This document shows, piece by piece, positions 6,760 to 15,043 of a stretch of 17,986 bases of DNA. The notes under the pieces are model-generated. The model worked only from the letters and a program-made list of their open reading frames with translations, was not told the origin of the DNA and did no database searches. The DNA is from Candidatus Zixiibacteriota bacterium. Its GTDB lineage: Bacteria; Zixibacteria; MSB-5A5; GN15; FEB-12. Position numbers and translations under genes: made by a program. The first letter of the stretch is position 1, and every line of letters starts with the position of its first letter. The DNA is taken from positions 1 through 17,986 of the forward strand of contig DAOWMZ010000004.1 of assembly GCA_030642845.1 (NCBI GenBank), read 5' to 3'.

Positions 6760-8511
6760 ATGGCGGATATTATATCTAAAAAGAAAATCGGCGACTTAAT
6801 GGTGGAGAAGGGTTATCTCACTAGAGATCAGCTGGAACAGGGACTAAACGAACAGGCATTTTCCGGTAAGAGGTTGGGAGAAGTTCTGGTTGAAATGGGG
6901 TTTATTACTGAAGAACAGCTTCTCGAAACAGTCTCTGAAAGATTAAATATTCCCAAATTGTCACTATCTTCAATGGTTATTGACCCGGAAATAATAGCGA
7001 ATATTTCAGTTGAAATAGCCCGAAGATATACTTTGCTGCCAATATTCAAAATCGGCACTACTTTAACAATCGCAATGGCAGATCCTCTAAATGTTATTGC
7101 ACTGGACGAAATTAAGTACCGCACCGGATTGAATATTAAGAGAGCCGTTGCAACAGGTTCCGAAATACGAAAAGCTATTGATGAATTCTATTCAGTTGCA
7201 GATTCTTTTAATCAGATTATTGGTTTAGAACAAAACAATGAAGCTATAACTAAAATTGAAACTATCGAAGAACTTGATACATCAACCGAAAGTTCAGTAG
7301 CCAAATTAGTTGACATTCTAATTACTCGAGCTGTGAAAGATAAAGCCTCTGATATTCATATAGAACCGGATGAAAACAATCTGAGGATCAGATATCGAAT
7401 TGATGGGATTATGCGGGAAGAAGCCTCTCCCCCGAAAAATATGCATGCTGAACTTGTCTCCAGGATTAAAGTTGCCTCTAATCTTGATGTATCTGAAAAG
7501 CGCCTCCCGCAGGATGGACGATTTATGATGAATGTCGAAGGTCTGATCATTGATCTTCGCGTATCAACCCTGCCTACCATTCATGGCGAAAAAATTGTGA
7601 TCCGTATTCTGGATCGCAGAAATCTTTTGCTAAGTTTCAATGATTTGGGTTTTAATGAAGAAGTGGAAAGATCCTGGACCAATATTATTAGTAAACCGGA
7701 AGGATTAATTCTTATAACAGGTCCAACTTCAAGCGGAAAAACTTCAACACTTTATGCTACTCTGCAGGACATTAATAGCATTGAAAAAAATATGATCACG
7801 GTAGAAGATCCGGTTGAATACTCATTACCACTGATTATTCAAATTCAGATTAATGAAAAAGCCGGTCTGACCTTTCCTTCAACATTGAGAGCTATGCTCA
7901 GACAGAATCCTGATATTATAATGATTGGAGAAATCCGGGATACTGAAACAGCCCGAATGGCAATACGCTCCGCCCTAACCGGTCATCTTGTTTTTTCCAC
8001 AATTCATACAAATGATTCTCCTTCGACAATAATGCGGCTGATTGATATGGGTATTGAAAACTATCTTGTGGCAACATCTCTGAAAGGTGTTTTAGCTCAA
8101 CGCTTAGTCAGGCTTAATTGCTCTGAATGCACCGAAGAATATATGCCTTCAGAAAGCATATTAAGAAGAGCAGGGCTTTTGCATCAAGTTGATCAGTTTA
8201 CTTTTCAACATGGAACCGGCTGTCAGAAATGCAAAAATTCAGGTTATAAAGGATTAACAGGTATTTATGAATACCTTGAAATAACACCGGAAATATCCGA
8301 ATTGATTATGCATAACGCCTCGGTAAATCAGATTCTTGAGGCAGCTCGCAACAAGGGTTATAAAACCCTTTTTGAAACAGGGTTGGAAAAATTAAGAAGC
8401 GGTACTATCTGTATTGAAGAACTTTTGAAAGAAACCTCAAATGTAGATGAATTCTCTGTTAAAGAAAATGATGATTTTATAGTGAGTTCGGTAAATGTCA
8501 ATTCAATTTAA
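6760..8511 (+). CDS. gspE: Type II secretion / type IV pilus assembly ATPase (GspE/PilB)
   Basis: This hexameric cytoplasmic ATPase powers pseudopilus or pilus assembly. Residues of about 8-150 form the MshEN-type N-terminal domain (GDLMVEKGYLTRDQLEQGL, then the GEVLVEMGFI repeat). The ATPase core has Walker A GPTSSGKT at 321-328, the Asp box region around EDPVEY, Walker B PDIIMIGEIRD with catalytic E391, and a His box with TGHLVFSTIHTND. The zinc tetracysteine loop is intact: C454-x2-C457 and C488-x2-C491. These features are those of assembly ATPases (GspE/PilB), not the retraction ATPase PilT. Length 583 is usual. GAGGA lies 13 bases before the ATG, a slightly long spacing. The gene overlaps the next by 17 bases, so the pair is co-translated. 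First gene of the cassette. Confidence 0.96.
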   Translation: MADIISKKKIGDLMVEKGYLTRDQLEQGLNEQAFSGKRLGEVLVEMGFITEEQLLETVSERLNIPKLSLSSMVIDPEIIANISVEIARRYTLLPIFKIGTTLTIAMADPLNVIALDEIKYRTGLNIKRAVATGSEIRKAIDEFYSVADSFNQIIGLEQNNEAITKIETIEELDTSTESSVAKLVDILITRAVKDKASDIHIEPDENNLRIRYRIDGIMREEASPPKNMHAELVSRIKVASNLDVSEKRLPQDGRFMMNVEGLIIDLRVSTLPTIHGEKIVIRILDRRNLLLSFNDLGFNEEVERSWTNIISKPEGLILITGPTSSGKTSTLYATLQDINSIEKNMITVEDPVEYSLPLIIQIQINEKAGLTFPSTLRAMLRQNPDIIMIGEIRDTETARMAIRSALTGHLVFSTIHTNDSPSTIMRLIDMGIENYLVATSLKGVLAQRLVRLNCSECTEEYMPSESILRRAGLLHQVDQFTFQHGTGCQKCKNSGYKGLTGIYEYLEITPEISELIMHNASVNQILEAARNKGYKTLFETGLEKLRSGTICIEELLKETSNVDEFSVKENDDFIVSSVNVNSI

Positions 8512-9712
8512 ATACGAAGCAATTGAATCTAACGGTATTAAACATAATGGAACTATGACCGCTGAAACCAGCGAGCAGGTACTGGAATATCTTAATGAAA
8601 AACAACTGATCCCAATAAACATTAAACAGATCCCTAAAAATAAATTAAACTTCTTTAGGGGATCATCCAAACGAAGCAATTACGAGCAACTGATTACATT
8701 CAACAGTAACCTGGTAACACTCTATAAAGCCGGTATCCCTCTTCTAAGAGCACTTTCGTTAATTAAAATTGGGAGCAAGGGGAATTATTTCAACACCGTT
8801 ATTGAATCAATCCGTAATCAGGTAGAAGCCGGTCAGACACTCTCAAAAGCAATGAGCCAGTATGAAGACATTTTTTCTGATGTTTACATCTCCTGTATTG
8901 CTGCAGGTGAAGAATCCGGTCAGATGGATATAATATTGGAGCAATTAAATATTGTTTTGGAAGAGGAGATGGAACTGAATAGAGCTATTAAAAGCGGCAT
9001 ACGTTATCCAATTATAGTTATTTCAGCTATAATGCTTGCTTTTTTAGTCATGGTTACTTTTGTCATGCCTCGTTTTATTAGCTTTTTTGAAAGTTTTGGG
9101 GCTGAATTACCCCTCCCCACGAGAATTATGATAGGAACCAGCAATTTTTTCACAAACTATTGGCCATTAATTATTCTTATTATTGGTGGGGCAATTTTTA
9201 CTTATTTAAAAGTTGCATCAAATCCCAAGGGTAAATTATGGCTTGATACTAAATTCTTACAAATACCCATTATGGGTGATATAATTATTAAGGGGAATGT
9301 TGCCAGGTTCTCAATGATGTTTCAAATCCTGTTTCAATCAGGTTTACCCATTGTTAAATCTCTTGATCTCTTGGTTGATTCGGTCAAAAACTCAGCGATT
9401 GCTCTTGAGATTAAGAAAATGTCAGAATTGTTGAAATCAGGGCGAGATACCAAAATTAACAAATCTCAATTTGAACATTTTCCCGAGTTGTCACTTCAAA
9501 TGATCACAATTGGACTGGAATCAGGTTCTTTGTCCACTATGTTAAGACGAATTTCAGAGCATTATTCCAAAGAGGTTCATTATGTCACCCGTCAATTGAC
9601 AGCGATTCTCGAACCGATTTTGACTCTGGGGCTGGGTATTTTCATTCTAATAATGGCTTTGGCTATCTTTATGCCCATGTGGGGCATAATTAAGGTATTT
9701 AACTCAGGTTAA
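8495..9712 (+). CDS. gspF: Type II secretion / type IV pilus inner-membrane platform protein (GspF/PilC)
   Basis: This polytopic inner-membrane protein couples the ATPase to pilin insertion. Two T2SSF domains are seen at about 68-191 and 271-394. The first has GIPLLRALSLI and GEESGQMDIILEQL; the second has QSGLPIVKSLDLL and GLESGSLSTMLRRI, the duplicated signature of the family. Predicted membrane segments are at about 171-191, 223-240 and 374-396. The N-terminal 60 residues (FKYEAIESNGIKHNG) match the usual small cytoplasmic domain. Length 405 is normal. The ATG lies inside the end of the ATPase gene (17-base overlap), a sign of translational coupling. Confidence 0.95.
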   Translation: MSIQFKYEAIESNGIKHNGTMTAETSEQVLEYLNEKQLIPINIKQIPKNKLNFFRGSSKRSNYEQLITFNSNLVTLYKAGIPLLRALSLIKIGSKGNYFNTVIESIRNQVEAGQTLSKAMSQYEDIFSDVYISCIAAGEESGQMDIILEQLNIVLEEEMELNRAIKSGIRYPIIVISAIMLAFLVMVTFVMPRFISFFESFGAELPLPTRIMIGTSNFFTNYWPLIILIIGGAIFTYLKVASNPKGKLWLDTKFLQIPIMGDIIIKGNVARFSMMFQILFQSGLPIVKSLDLLVDSVKNSAIALEIKKMSELLKSGRDTKINKSQFEHFPELSLQMITIGLESGSLSTMLRRISEHYSKEVHYVTRQLTAILEPILTLGLGIFILIMALAIFMPMWGIIKVFNSG

Positions 9713-9794
9713 AGATAAATTATTATACGTATCAGTCGATAAAATAGACAATAGAAACAATTAATATATTGATCGACAATTTATGGAGTCCAAA

Positions 9795-10214
9795 ATGTTG
9801 AATCAAAAAGGTTTTACCCTCATTGAACTGGTAATTATCATTGTAATCCTGGGGATTTTAGCGGCTGTCGCCATCCCTCAGTACAAAGATCTTTCCAGCG
9901 AAGCCAAAGAAGCTTCCTGCCGTAGTACTCTTGGTGCTTTAAAATCCGGCATCACTATTTTTTATGCTAATGCTGCCGTAACCACCGGAACGGCTTCATG
10001 GCCGTCACTAGCGGAACTCAGTGGAACCGACGTAATGGCACATGGTATTCCCAAAAATCCATATGGTGCTGTTTCTGATTCGGCTGATGATATTTTTGAT
10101 GGCAGTGCCCTTACCAAAGGGGATTCGATTACATCTAATGCCGGGTGGGTCTATAAAGCATCTACTGGTGAAATTTGGCCTGCGACATTTGTTAACAGCG
10201 AAAATAGATGGTAA
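9795..10214 (+). CDS. Type IV pilin-like major pseudopilin, first of two
   Basis: The prepilin signal is textbook: MLNQKG then FTLIELVIIIVILGILA, with cleavage expected after G6, N-methylation of F7 and the conserved Glu at mature position 5. The hydrophobic helix is followed by AVAIPQYKDL. The globular part carries a GIPKNPYG turn and ends with GWVYKASTGEIW, a motif frequent in pilins and pseudopilins. A longer start at 9783 is possible, but it has no ribosome-binding site, while GGAG (9785-9788) is six bases before the ATG at 9795, so 9795 is preferred. The gap of 82 bases before it is the only clear gap in the cassette and may allow separate, higher expression. Stop codon overlaps the next start. 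Confidence 0.9.
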   Translation: MLNQKGFTLIELVIIIVILGILAAVAIPQYKDLSSEAKEASCRSTLGALKSGITIFYANAAVTTGTASWPSLAELSGTDVMAHGIPKNPYGAVSDSADDIFDGSALTKGDSITSNAGWVYKASTGEIWPATFVNSENRW

Positions 10215-10690
10215 GTATAAAAAAAGAATATTCAAAATTGTGTTGTTGCGAAAAATATCAACAAAGTGGTTTTACATTAATTGAGCTGGTAATCATAATT
10301 GTAATTTTGGGAATTTTAGCTACTGTAGCTATTCCCAAATTTGCTGATATGACCGAGAGTTCAAAAATTACTGCTACCAAAAAAGAGATGGCTGCTCTTA
10401 AAAGAAGCATCATCGGCAATCCGGATATTATTGCCGGAGGACAGCTTATTGATCGTGGCTTTGAAGGAGATATAGGTTTTGTCCCATCACAGTTGTTAGA
10501 TCTGGTTTCCAAGCCGGATTCAGTGGCAATTTATAATAAACTTACGCGTTTAGGGTGGAATGGACCTTATATGGATGATGCTGAAGGATCTTATCTAAAA
10601 GATGCCTGGGGTGTAAATTATGTTTATCAGCCACTGAGTAGAAATATTCTTTCTGTGGGGGGTAGTGACACTATAGAGGTTAATTATTAA
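10208..10690 (+). CDS. GspG-like major pseudopilin, second of two
   Basis: After a 21-residue leader the prepilin site SG-FTLIELVIIIVILGILA is identical in its first 18 residues to that of the upstream pilin, though the DNA differs at many third positions. The globular part has GWNGPYMDDAEGSYLKDAWG and then YVYQPLSRNILSVGG, matching the GspG pattern GPYL..DPWGNPYVY...SLG. This makes it the better candidate for the true T2SS major pseudopilin. The leader is unusual in length and has three cysteines in a row (residues 12-14). ATG at 10208 overlaps the previous stop in ATGGTAA; no strong ribosome-binding site is seen. A TTG at 10238 could be an alternative start, giving a shorter leader. Confidence 0.88.
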   Translation: MVSIKKEYSKLCCCEKYQQSGFTLIELVIIIVILGILATVAIPKFADMTESSKITATKKEMAALKRSIIGNPDIIAGGQLIDRGFEGDIGFVPSQLLDLVSKPDSVAIYNKLTRLGWNGPYMDDAEGSYLKDAWGVNYVYQPLSRNILSVGGSDTIEVNY

Positions 10691-10704
10691 TTCAGGTTTA
10701 ATGA

Positions 10705-12321
10705 ATGTCTTTAGCAGAATTATTAAAAAATAAAAAATCAGAAAATACCGTGGATCATACAAAGAAACCTTCCGGTATTTCTAATGTGACTGAATCCATA
10801 ATTTTACCGGAGAAGAATTACTTCATTGGTCGATGTTTAGCATTTTCGATTGATCAGTCATCGATCCAAATGGCTGCCGTAAATCATATTTTTAATTCTC
10901 GCAAAATTATTGATATCCGCAAATCATATATCCCTATTAAAGATGCTGATGAAAATTTAAAGAGAATATTTATTGATCAGGAAATCACAGCTTTTCTTGA
11001 TGAACATGCAACTCGAAATACAAAAATTATCATATCGCTATCAGGCAATGACACATCATTTCGTACATTTCTGATCCCCAATCTGAATAAAAAAGAATTA
11101 GCATCAGCAATCCAGTTTGAAGTAAAAAAACAAATTCCATTTCCTATCGAAGATTGTATTTATGATTATCAGCCGATTTATAAAATTGCTGATGATAAAA
11201 GGGTCGGATTAAAAATAGCTCTCCACGCCGCAACTAATAAATATATTGATAGGAATTTATCATATTTCAAAGGTCATAACATAGGTGTAAATAGTATTGT
11301 GCACAGCTATTACACAGGCGGACAGCTTTTGAGATGTCTTCCGGACTTTGATAATAATATTTCCTATACTCTGCTTAACATCAGAAATAATACTTCTGAA
11401 ATTGCTTTCTATCGAGGATCCTTTCTGGAATTTTTCCATATCTCCAACAATGGTACATCAATGCTAGGACAAACGTTAAATAGTACCAAGATGGAATATT
11501 TAGCTGAAACATTGGCATCTGAAATAAATACTTCACTTGATTTTTACACAGGTCAATATCGCTCCAGCAATCTTTCCAAAATATTTGTACACGGTGATCT
11601 CTCCTATAGTGATGATCTGATTAAATTACTTGTCAGTAAGACTAATACGGAGTTTGAACGATTTCCAATTGAAAAATTATCGTTTATGCAGAATCAAAAT
11701 TTCCCTGCTCTGGGAACCGCAAGTGTATGCCTCCCGGCTTTGGCTGCTGCTTCATGTAATGTTAAAATGATCAATCTGCTTCCTGAAAAATATAAAACGA
11801 TTCGAAAAATTAAAAGGCTGGATTTCACCGGTCGTCTGGTAATAACAGCTTTAGTTTTATTGCTAACCAGCTGTTGGTGGTATTTTAATGATAGTATCAG
11901 AATGGGAAAAGAAAATAATCAAAGTTTATATAAACAAGTTGAGAATTTTCGGAGTTCGGATGCATACCATACCTATAACCTGCTTAAAAGTAGAATTGTC
12001 ACTACCCAGGCTTATTTAAACAAAACACTTCAGGACCCGAGCTTCTTATCATTAAATTTGAAAGAACTCTCACTTATCACAAAAGATGGGATTCACCTAA
12101 CAAGATTTAATTATGAAAACAAGAACACGGATAATAATATTACAATTCAGGGTAAAACAATTTCGACAACAATCCCTCCGGAGATTATTATTACTGAGTA
12201 TATTGAAAATCTTAATGCCAGCCCATATTATAAGGATGTGACTCTGGTCAGACATAGCAAAAACAAACTCAAAAACGGCTTTGAGATTGAATTCACTCTG
12301 ACAACGAGAGGTATAATTTGA
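10705..12321 (+). CDS. pilM: PilM-PilN fusion protein (GspL-like inner-membrane platform component)
   Basis: Residues of about 40-350 are an actin-like PilM/GspL cytoplasmic domain (FRTFLIPNLNKKELASAIQFE, then KKQIPFPIEDCIYDYQ, the usual PilM signature). Next comes MINLLPEKYK at 355-364, the sequence that normally forms the free N-terminus of PilN and docks into PilM. A membrane segment follows at about 374-392 (VITALVLLLTSCWWYF), then a periplasmic PilN-like ferredoxin-fold region to 538. In other pili PilM and PilN are separate; in T2SS, GspL has the same one-chain layout. It should link the ATPase inside to the PilO-like partner outside. About 35 N-terminal residues are extra and polar. 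It begins 14 bases after the pseudopilin and overlaps the PilO-like gene by TTGA. Confidence 0.88.
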   Translation: MSLAELLKNKKSENTVDHTKKPSGISNVTESIILPEKNYFIGRCLAFSIDQSSIQMAAVNHIFNSRKIIDIRKSYIPIKDADENLKRIFIDQEITAFLDEHATRNTKIIISLSGNDTSFRTFLIPNLNKKELASAIQFEVKKQIPFPIEDCIYDYQPIYKIADDKRVGLKIALHAATNKYIDRNLSYFKGHNIGVNSIVHSYYTGGQLLRCLPDFDNNISYTLLNIRNNTSEIAFYRGSFLEFFHISNNGTSMLGQTLNSTKMEYLAETLASEINTSLDFYTGQYRSSNLSKIFVHGDLSYSDDLIKLLVSKTNTEFERFPIEKLSFMQNQNFPALGTASVCLPALAAASCNVKMINLLPEKYKTIRKIKRLDFTGRLVITALVLLLTSCWWYFNDSIRMGKENNQSLYKQVENFRSSDAYHTYNLLKSRIVTTQAYLNKTLQDPSFLSLNLKELSLITKDGIHLTRFNYENKNTDNNITIQGKTISTTIPPEIIITEYIENLNASPYYKDVTLVRHSKNKLKNGFEIEFTLTTRGII

Positions 12322-12872
12322 AAAAACGTCAATTGATATATTGGGGTTCAGGACTGATACTTCTTTGTGTATGGTTTTTTGCTGTATTTGTTCCATATCA
12401 GAAGAACAAAACAGAAATTGAAGCAAATGCCATTCAAGCTCAGAGTCAATTGGATGATTTTAATAGAATTATGGTAGAGATTCCGGCTTTTCTTGAAACA
12501 TCTAATGAACTATTAGAAACCCAATTTGATATTAAATCGAATTTATATGCTAAAGATGACATACTAAAATTATTTGATCAACTGGAGATTATATCAAAAA
12601 AGCAGAAACTGGAAGTTACCGAGATTAAACCCTCCATATCCGAATTATTACAGCTTAATAACTTGATCACCAGTACTGAAGATCCACTCTTTCTGAATAT
12701 TGGAATAACTCTTGAGGGAAATTACAAAGGATTTGGACTTTTTATTAAAGAGATAGAAAGTATGCCCTATTTTCGCGGAATAAATAAATGCCTAATAACC
12801 AAAACTGAAGAAAACAAAAACAAGCTTCGTCTGGTATTGGGATTTAAAGCTCTTCTGGGTGATCTGGGGTAA
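12318..12872 (+). CDS. pilO: PilO/GspM-like inner-membrane protein
   Basis: A short cytoplasmic start (KKRQ) is followed by one membrane helix at about 6-25, a helical coiled-coil stretch at about 28-75, and an alpha-beta periplasmic domain (LKLFDQLEIISKKQKLEVTEI, then a TLEGNYKGFGLFIKEIESMPY strand-helix unit). That last unit is typical of PilO, which pairs with PilN in the periplasm. At 184 residues it is the usual size. The start is TTG within TTGA, overlapping the TGA of the PilM-PilN gene; AGAGG five to seven bases upstream supports it. It should partner with the periplasmic half of the fused protein upstream. GspM is the T2SS counterpart, and the sequence alone does not separate the two. 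Confidence 0.83.
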   Translation: MKKRQLIYWGSGLILLCVWFFAVFVPYQKNKTEIEANAIQAQSQLDDFNRIMVEIPAFLETSNELLETQFDIKSNLYAKDDILKLFDQLEIISKKQKLEVTEIKPSISELLQLNNLITSTEDPLFLNIGITLEGNYKGFGLFIKEIESMPYFRGINKCLITKTEENKNKLRLVLGFKALLGDLG

Positions 12873-12878
12873 AAGAAT

Positions 12879-13316
12879 ATGAATGAAAATATAAGAAAAA
12901 AAATAGTCTTTATTGCTCTCGGATTAGCCATTATTTGGGGATATTATAATATTAGTGATAAAAAAAGTGATAATGAAATAGTCCGGCAGAATAACCAGGA
13001 ACAGGTTCTATCCGGTTCCAAAACGACCACTATTCCGGAAAAATTAATTGATGTTGAAGCCTGTCAGAAATTAGCATGGGGACGAAACCCATTTCAGGAA
13101 CCCAGCAAACTGACTCCAAAAACAATCAGCCATCAGACTTATTGGTTGTTATCTGGTATTGTATATAGTGAGAATAATCCGATGGCCATTATCAATAACA
13201 AATCACTTTTTATCGGAGAAATTATTGATGATGCCAGGATTGTTAATATAAGTAAAAAAAATGTTACTCTCGATTATAAAGGCAAAAAAATAACTCTGAC
13301 GGTAGCTAAAGGATAA
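12879..13316 (+). CDS. PilP/GspC-like periplasmic connector protein
   Basis: The protein has a membrane anchor at about 8-24, a low-complexity linker rich in N, Q and S, then W67-GRNPF72, the motif that marks the start of PilP/GspC periplasmic domains. The remainder (about 88-143) follows the homology-region pattern: WLLSGIVYSENNPMAIINN, FIGEIIDDARIVNI and KKNVTLDYKGKKITL, giving a small beta-barrel that binds the secretin N0 domain. PilP is usually a lipoprotein, but no lipobox is seen here; the N-terminal helix is more like GspC. It lacks a PDZ domain, as 145 residues leave no room. It lies between the PilO-like and secretin genes, as expected, with spacing of only 3-6 bases. Confidence 0.8.
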   Translation: MNENIRKKIVFIALGLAIIWGYYNISDKKSDNEIVRQNNQEQVLSGSKTTTIPEKLIDVEACQKLAWGRNPFQEPSKLTPKTISHQTYWLLSGIVYSENNPMAIINNKSLFIGEIIDDARIVNISKKNVTLDYKGKKITLTVAKG

Positions 13317-13319
13317 CAT

Positions 13320-14600
13320 ATGAAACGCTCAAAATGGTCAGTAATGACTTTTATAATACTAATGCTGCTCTTTACATTAAATACATTTAGCAGCCCTATT
13401 GATCCCGACAAGAGGCTAACTCTTAACATGGAAGAAGTGCCTATACAGTCGGTATTAAATATGATTGCCAAACAACACAATCTAAACCTGGTTATATCAG
13501 GGAATGTATCGGGGGAAATAAGCCTGCGTCTTGAAGATGTGAATATCAATACCGCTTTGGAAACAATTCTGGGACCAATGGGATATAATTTCTATATCAA
13601 AGATGATGTAATAATTGTAAAACCCTATGAAAATTTTGCTTCTGGGGAACTTGAATCAAGGTCGGTAACTCTCAGATATATTGATCCGGAAACTGTTGTT
13701 AAAGCACTGGAATCAATCAAATCAATCAAGGGAAAAGTTGTTGTTTTAGAAAAAAACACAAAATCACAAACCGTTAATTATAAAGCCAATCGGGTTTTGT
13801 TGGTAGATTTCCCCCATGTTGTTATTGAAATGATAGCCCTTATCGATAAAATCGATCTACCCGAAAGAGTAATTTCTATAGAAGCAAAAATAATTGAAAC
13901 ACAAATTGACAACAAATCAGAGATTGGCTTCTCCTGGCCAACATCTCTCTCAGCATCTTTGGGACAGTCAGGCTCTGAATCAACAGAAGAGGCATTCTCC
14001 GGTTCTGACGGTTCAGGTACATATGATCCAAATAGTGGAAGCTGGACCTGGTCAACTATGACAGTTGGGCAAATGGGTTTGGTTTTAAACATGCTGGAAC
14101 AGAATGGAAACAGCAAATTGCTTTCAGATCCCCGAATTACTACCCTTGAAAATCATGAGGCTGTGATAAAAATCGAAACTATTATTCCCATTGCTACTGT
14201 TAGTAGGTTTACCGAAGGGTCTGCAACTTCCGATATCGTTACTTTTCAGGATCAGGAGGTTGGGATTTCACTTACTGTTACCCCTCGCATTAACGAAGAT
14301 GGCCGTATTACCTTAACAGTTTTTCCCAAAGTTGAAGATATAATTGGTTACACCGGTCCTATTGATAGTCAAAAACCGATAACCACTTCCCGTTCAATCC
14401 AGACAACGATTACAGTTAATGATGGTGAAACTGCTGTACTTGGTGGATTACTAAAGGAAGATATTATTGAAATTGAATACAAAGTTCCGTTGTTGGGACA
14501 TATTCCACTTTTGGGAAAACTACTATTTACAACTAAAAAAGAAGAAAAAACGACCAAGGATCTGATTATTCTGATTACACCAAAAATATTAGAAGATTAG
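13320..14600 (+). CDS. gspD: Outer-membrane secretin (GspD/PilQ family), short form
   Basis: This would form the multimeric outer-membrane channel of the cassette. Signal peptide at about 1-24. Residues 33-102 are an STN/N0 domain (LTLNMEEVPIQSVLNMIAKQ, then INTALETILGPMGYNFYI). Residues 113-178 are one N1 (NolW-type) domain (VTLRYIDPETVVKAL and NRVLLVDFPHVV). Residues 184-423 form the secretin core, with a Ser/Gly-rich inner gate around 215-240 and the signature VPLLGHIPLLGKLLF at 389-403. At 426 residues it is clearly shorter than most GspD or PilQ proteins (roughly 600-900); AMIN domains and extra N domains are absent and no S-domain is seen after the core. Start ATG is four bases after the PilP-like stop. 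Last gene of the cassette. Confidence 0.93.
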   Translation: MKRSKWSVMTFIILMLLFTLNTFSSPIDPDKRLTLNMEEVPIQSVLNMIAKQHNLNLVISGNVSGEISLRLEDVNINTALETILGPMGYNFYIKDDVIIVKPYENFASGELESRSVTLRYIDPETVVKALESIKSIKGKVVVLEKNTKSQTVNYKANRVLLVDFPHVVIEMIALIDKIDLPERVISIEAKIIETQIDNKSEIGFSWPTSLSASLGQSGSESTEEAFSGSDGSGTYDPNSGSWTWSTMTVGQMGLVLNMLEQNGNSKLLSDPRITTLENHEAVIKIETIIPIATVSRFTEGSATSDIVTFQDQEVGISLTVTPRINEDGRITLTVFPKVEDIIGYTGPIDSQKPITTSRSIQTTITVNDGETAVLGGLLKEDIIEIEYKVPLLGHIPLLGKLLFTTKKEEKTTKDLIILITPKILED

Positions 14601-15043
14601 GATTTGCCCAACATCCATTTTCTGGATTGGCTCAACCAGAGTTGGATCGTTAAAATAATTAATCCAATATCCAATAGGAAAGGTTGCAGGGTTGATCCAT
14701 TTGATGATTTGGCTGCTTTAAAACAACCACAGTCGATATCCAGACCCCTTATTAGAGCTGAAGTCAAAGCTATAATAAAGACAACCATCATGATATTAAT
14801 CCAAATTACCGAGCTCCTGTAATAAATTCCAAATATCAAACAGACTCCGCAAACCAATTCCAGCCAGGGCAATACTATAGCCATAAGATTTATTATGCTT
14901 CCCGGTACTATATGGTAGAACCAAATTGATTTGGCAAAATCTCCGGGTTCGATAATTTTGTAAAACGATGCCGATATGAATGTGACCCCGACGACTAATC
15001 TAAAAAACATTGTCAGATAATCATTGTCAATTATTCGCCGCAA
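14597..15043 (-). CDS. MauE/DoxX-type integral membrane protein
   Basis: Four membrane helices are predicted at about 12-30, 50-72, 78-98 and 120-137. Conserved family traits are present: a short loop with EPGDFAKSI, a PWLELVCG helix with an acidic residue, and DIDCGCF with C105 and C107. This is the MauE pattern. MauE-like proteins are thought to serve in periplasmic thiol or electron transfer and cofactor maturation, but the role here is not known. The gene overlaps the rhodanese gene by 13 bases, so both likely work together. Its stop overlaps the secretin stop on the other strand by four bases, with no terminator visible between the two convergent operons. Confidence 0.82.
   Translation of the reverse strand: MRRIIDNDYLTMFFRLVVGVTFISASFYKIIEPGDFAKSIWFYHIVPGSIINLMAIVLPWLELVCGVCLIFGIYYRSSVIWINIMMVVFIIALTSALIRGLDIDCGCFKAAKSSNGSTLQPFLLDIGLIILTIQLWLSQSRKWMLGKS

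Noticed and set aside
9713..9782. GTCGAT/ATCGAC inverted repeat and ATACGTAT palindrome before the first pseudopilin
   Set aside because: The arms are six to eight bases and widely spaced or trivial in AT-rich sequence; no promoter could be fixed with confidence.
9783..9794. Upstream ATG start for the first pseudopilin
   Set aside because: No ribosome-binding site precedes it, and the sequence after it, ATGGAGTCC, itself provides the GGAG for the ATG at 9795.
13778..14116. A 112-residue minus-strand ORF inside the secretin gene
   Set aside because: The secretin frame beneath it carries clear family motifs and this ORF shows none; it follows from codon bias.
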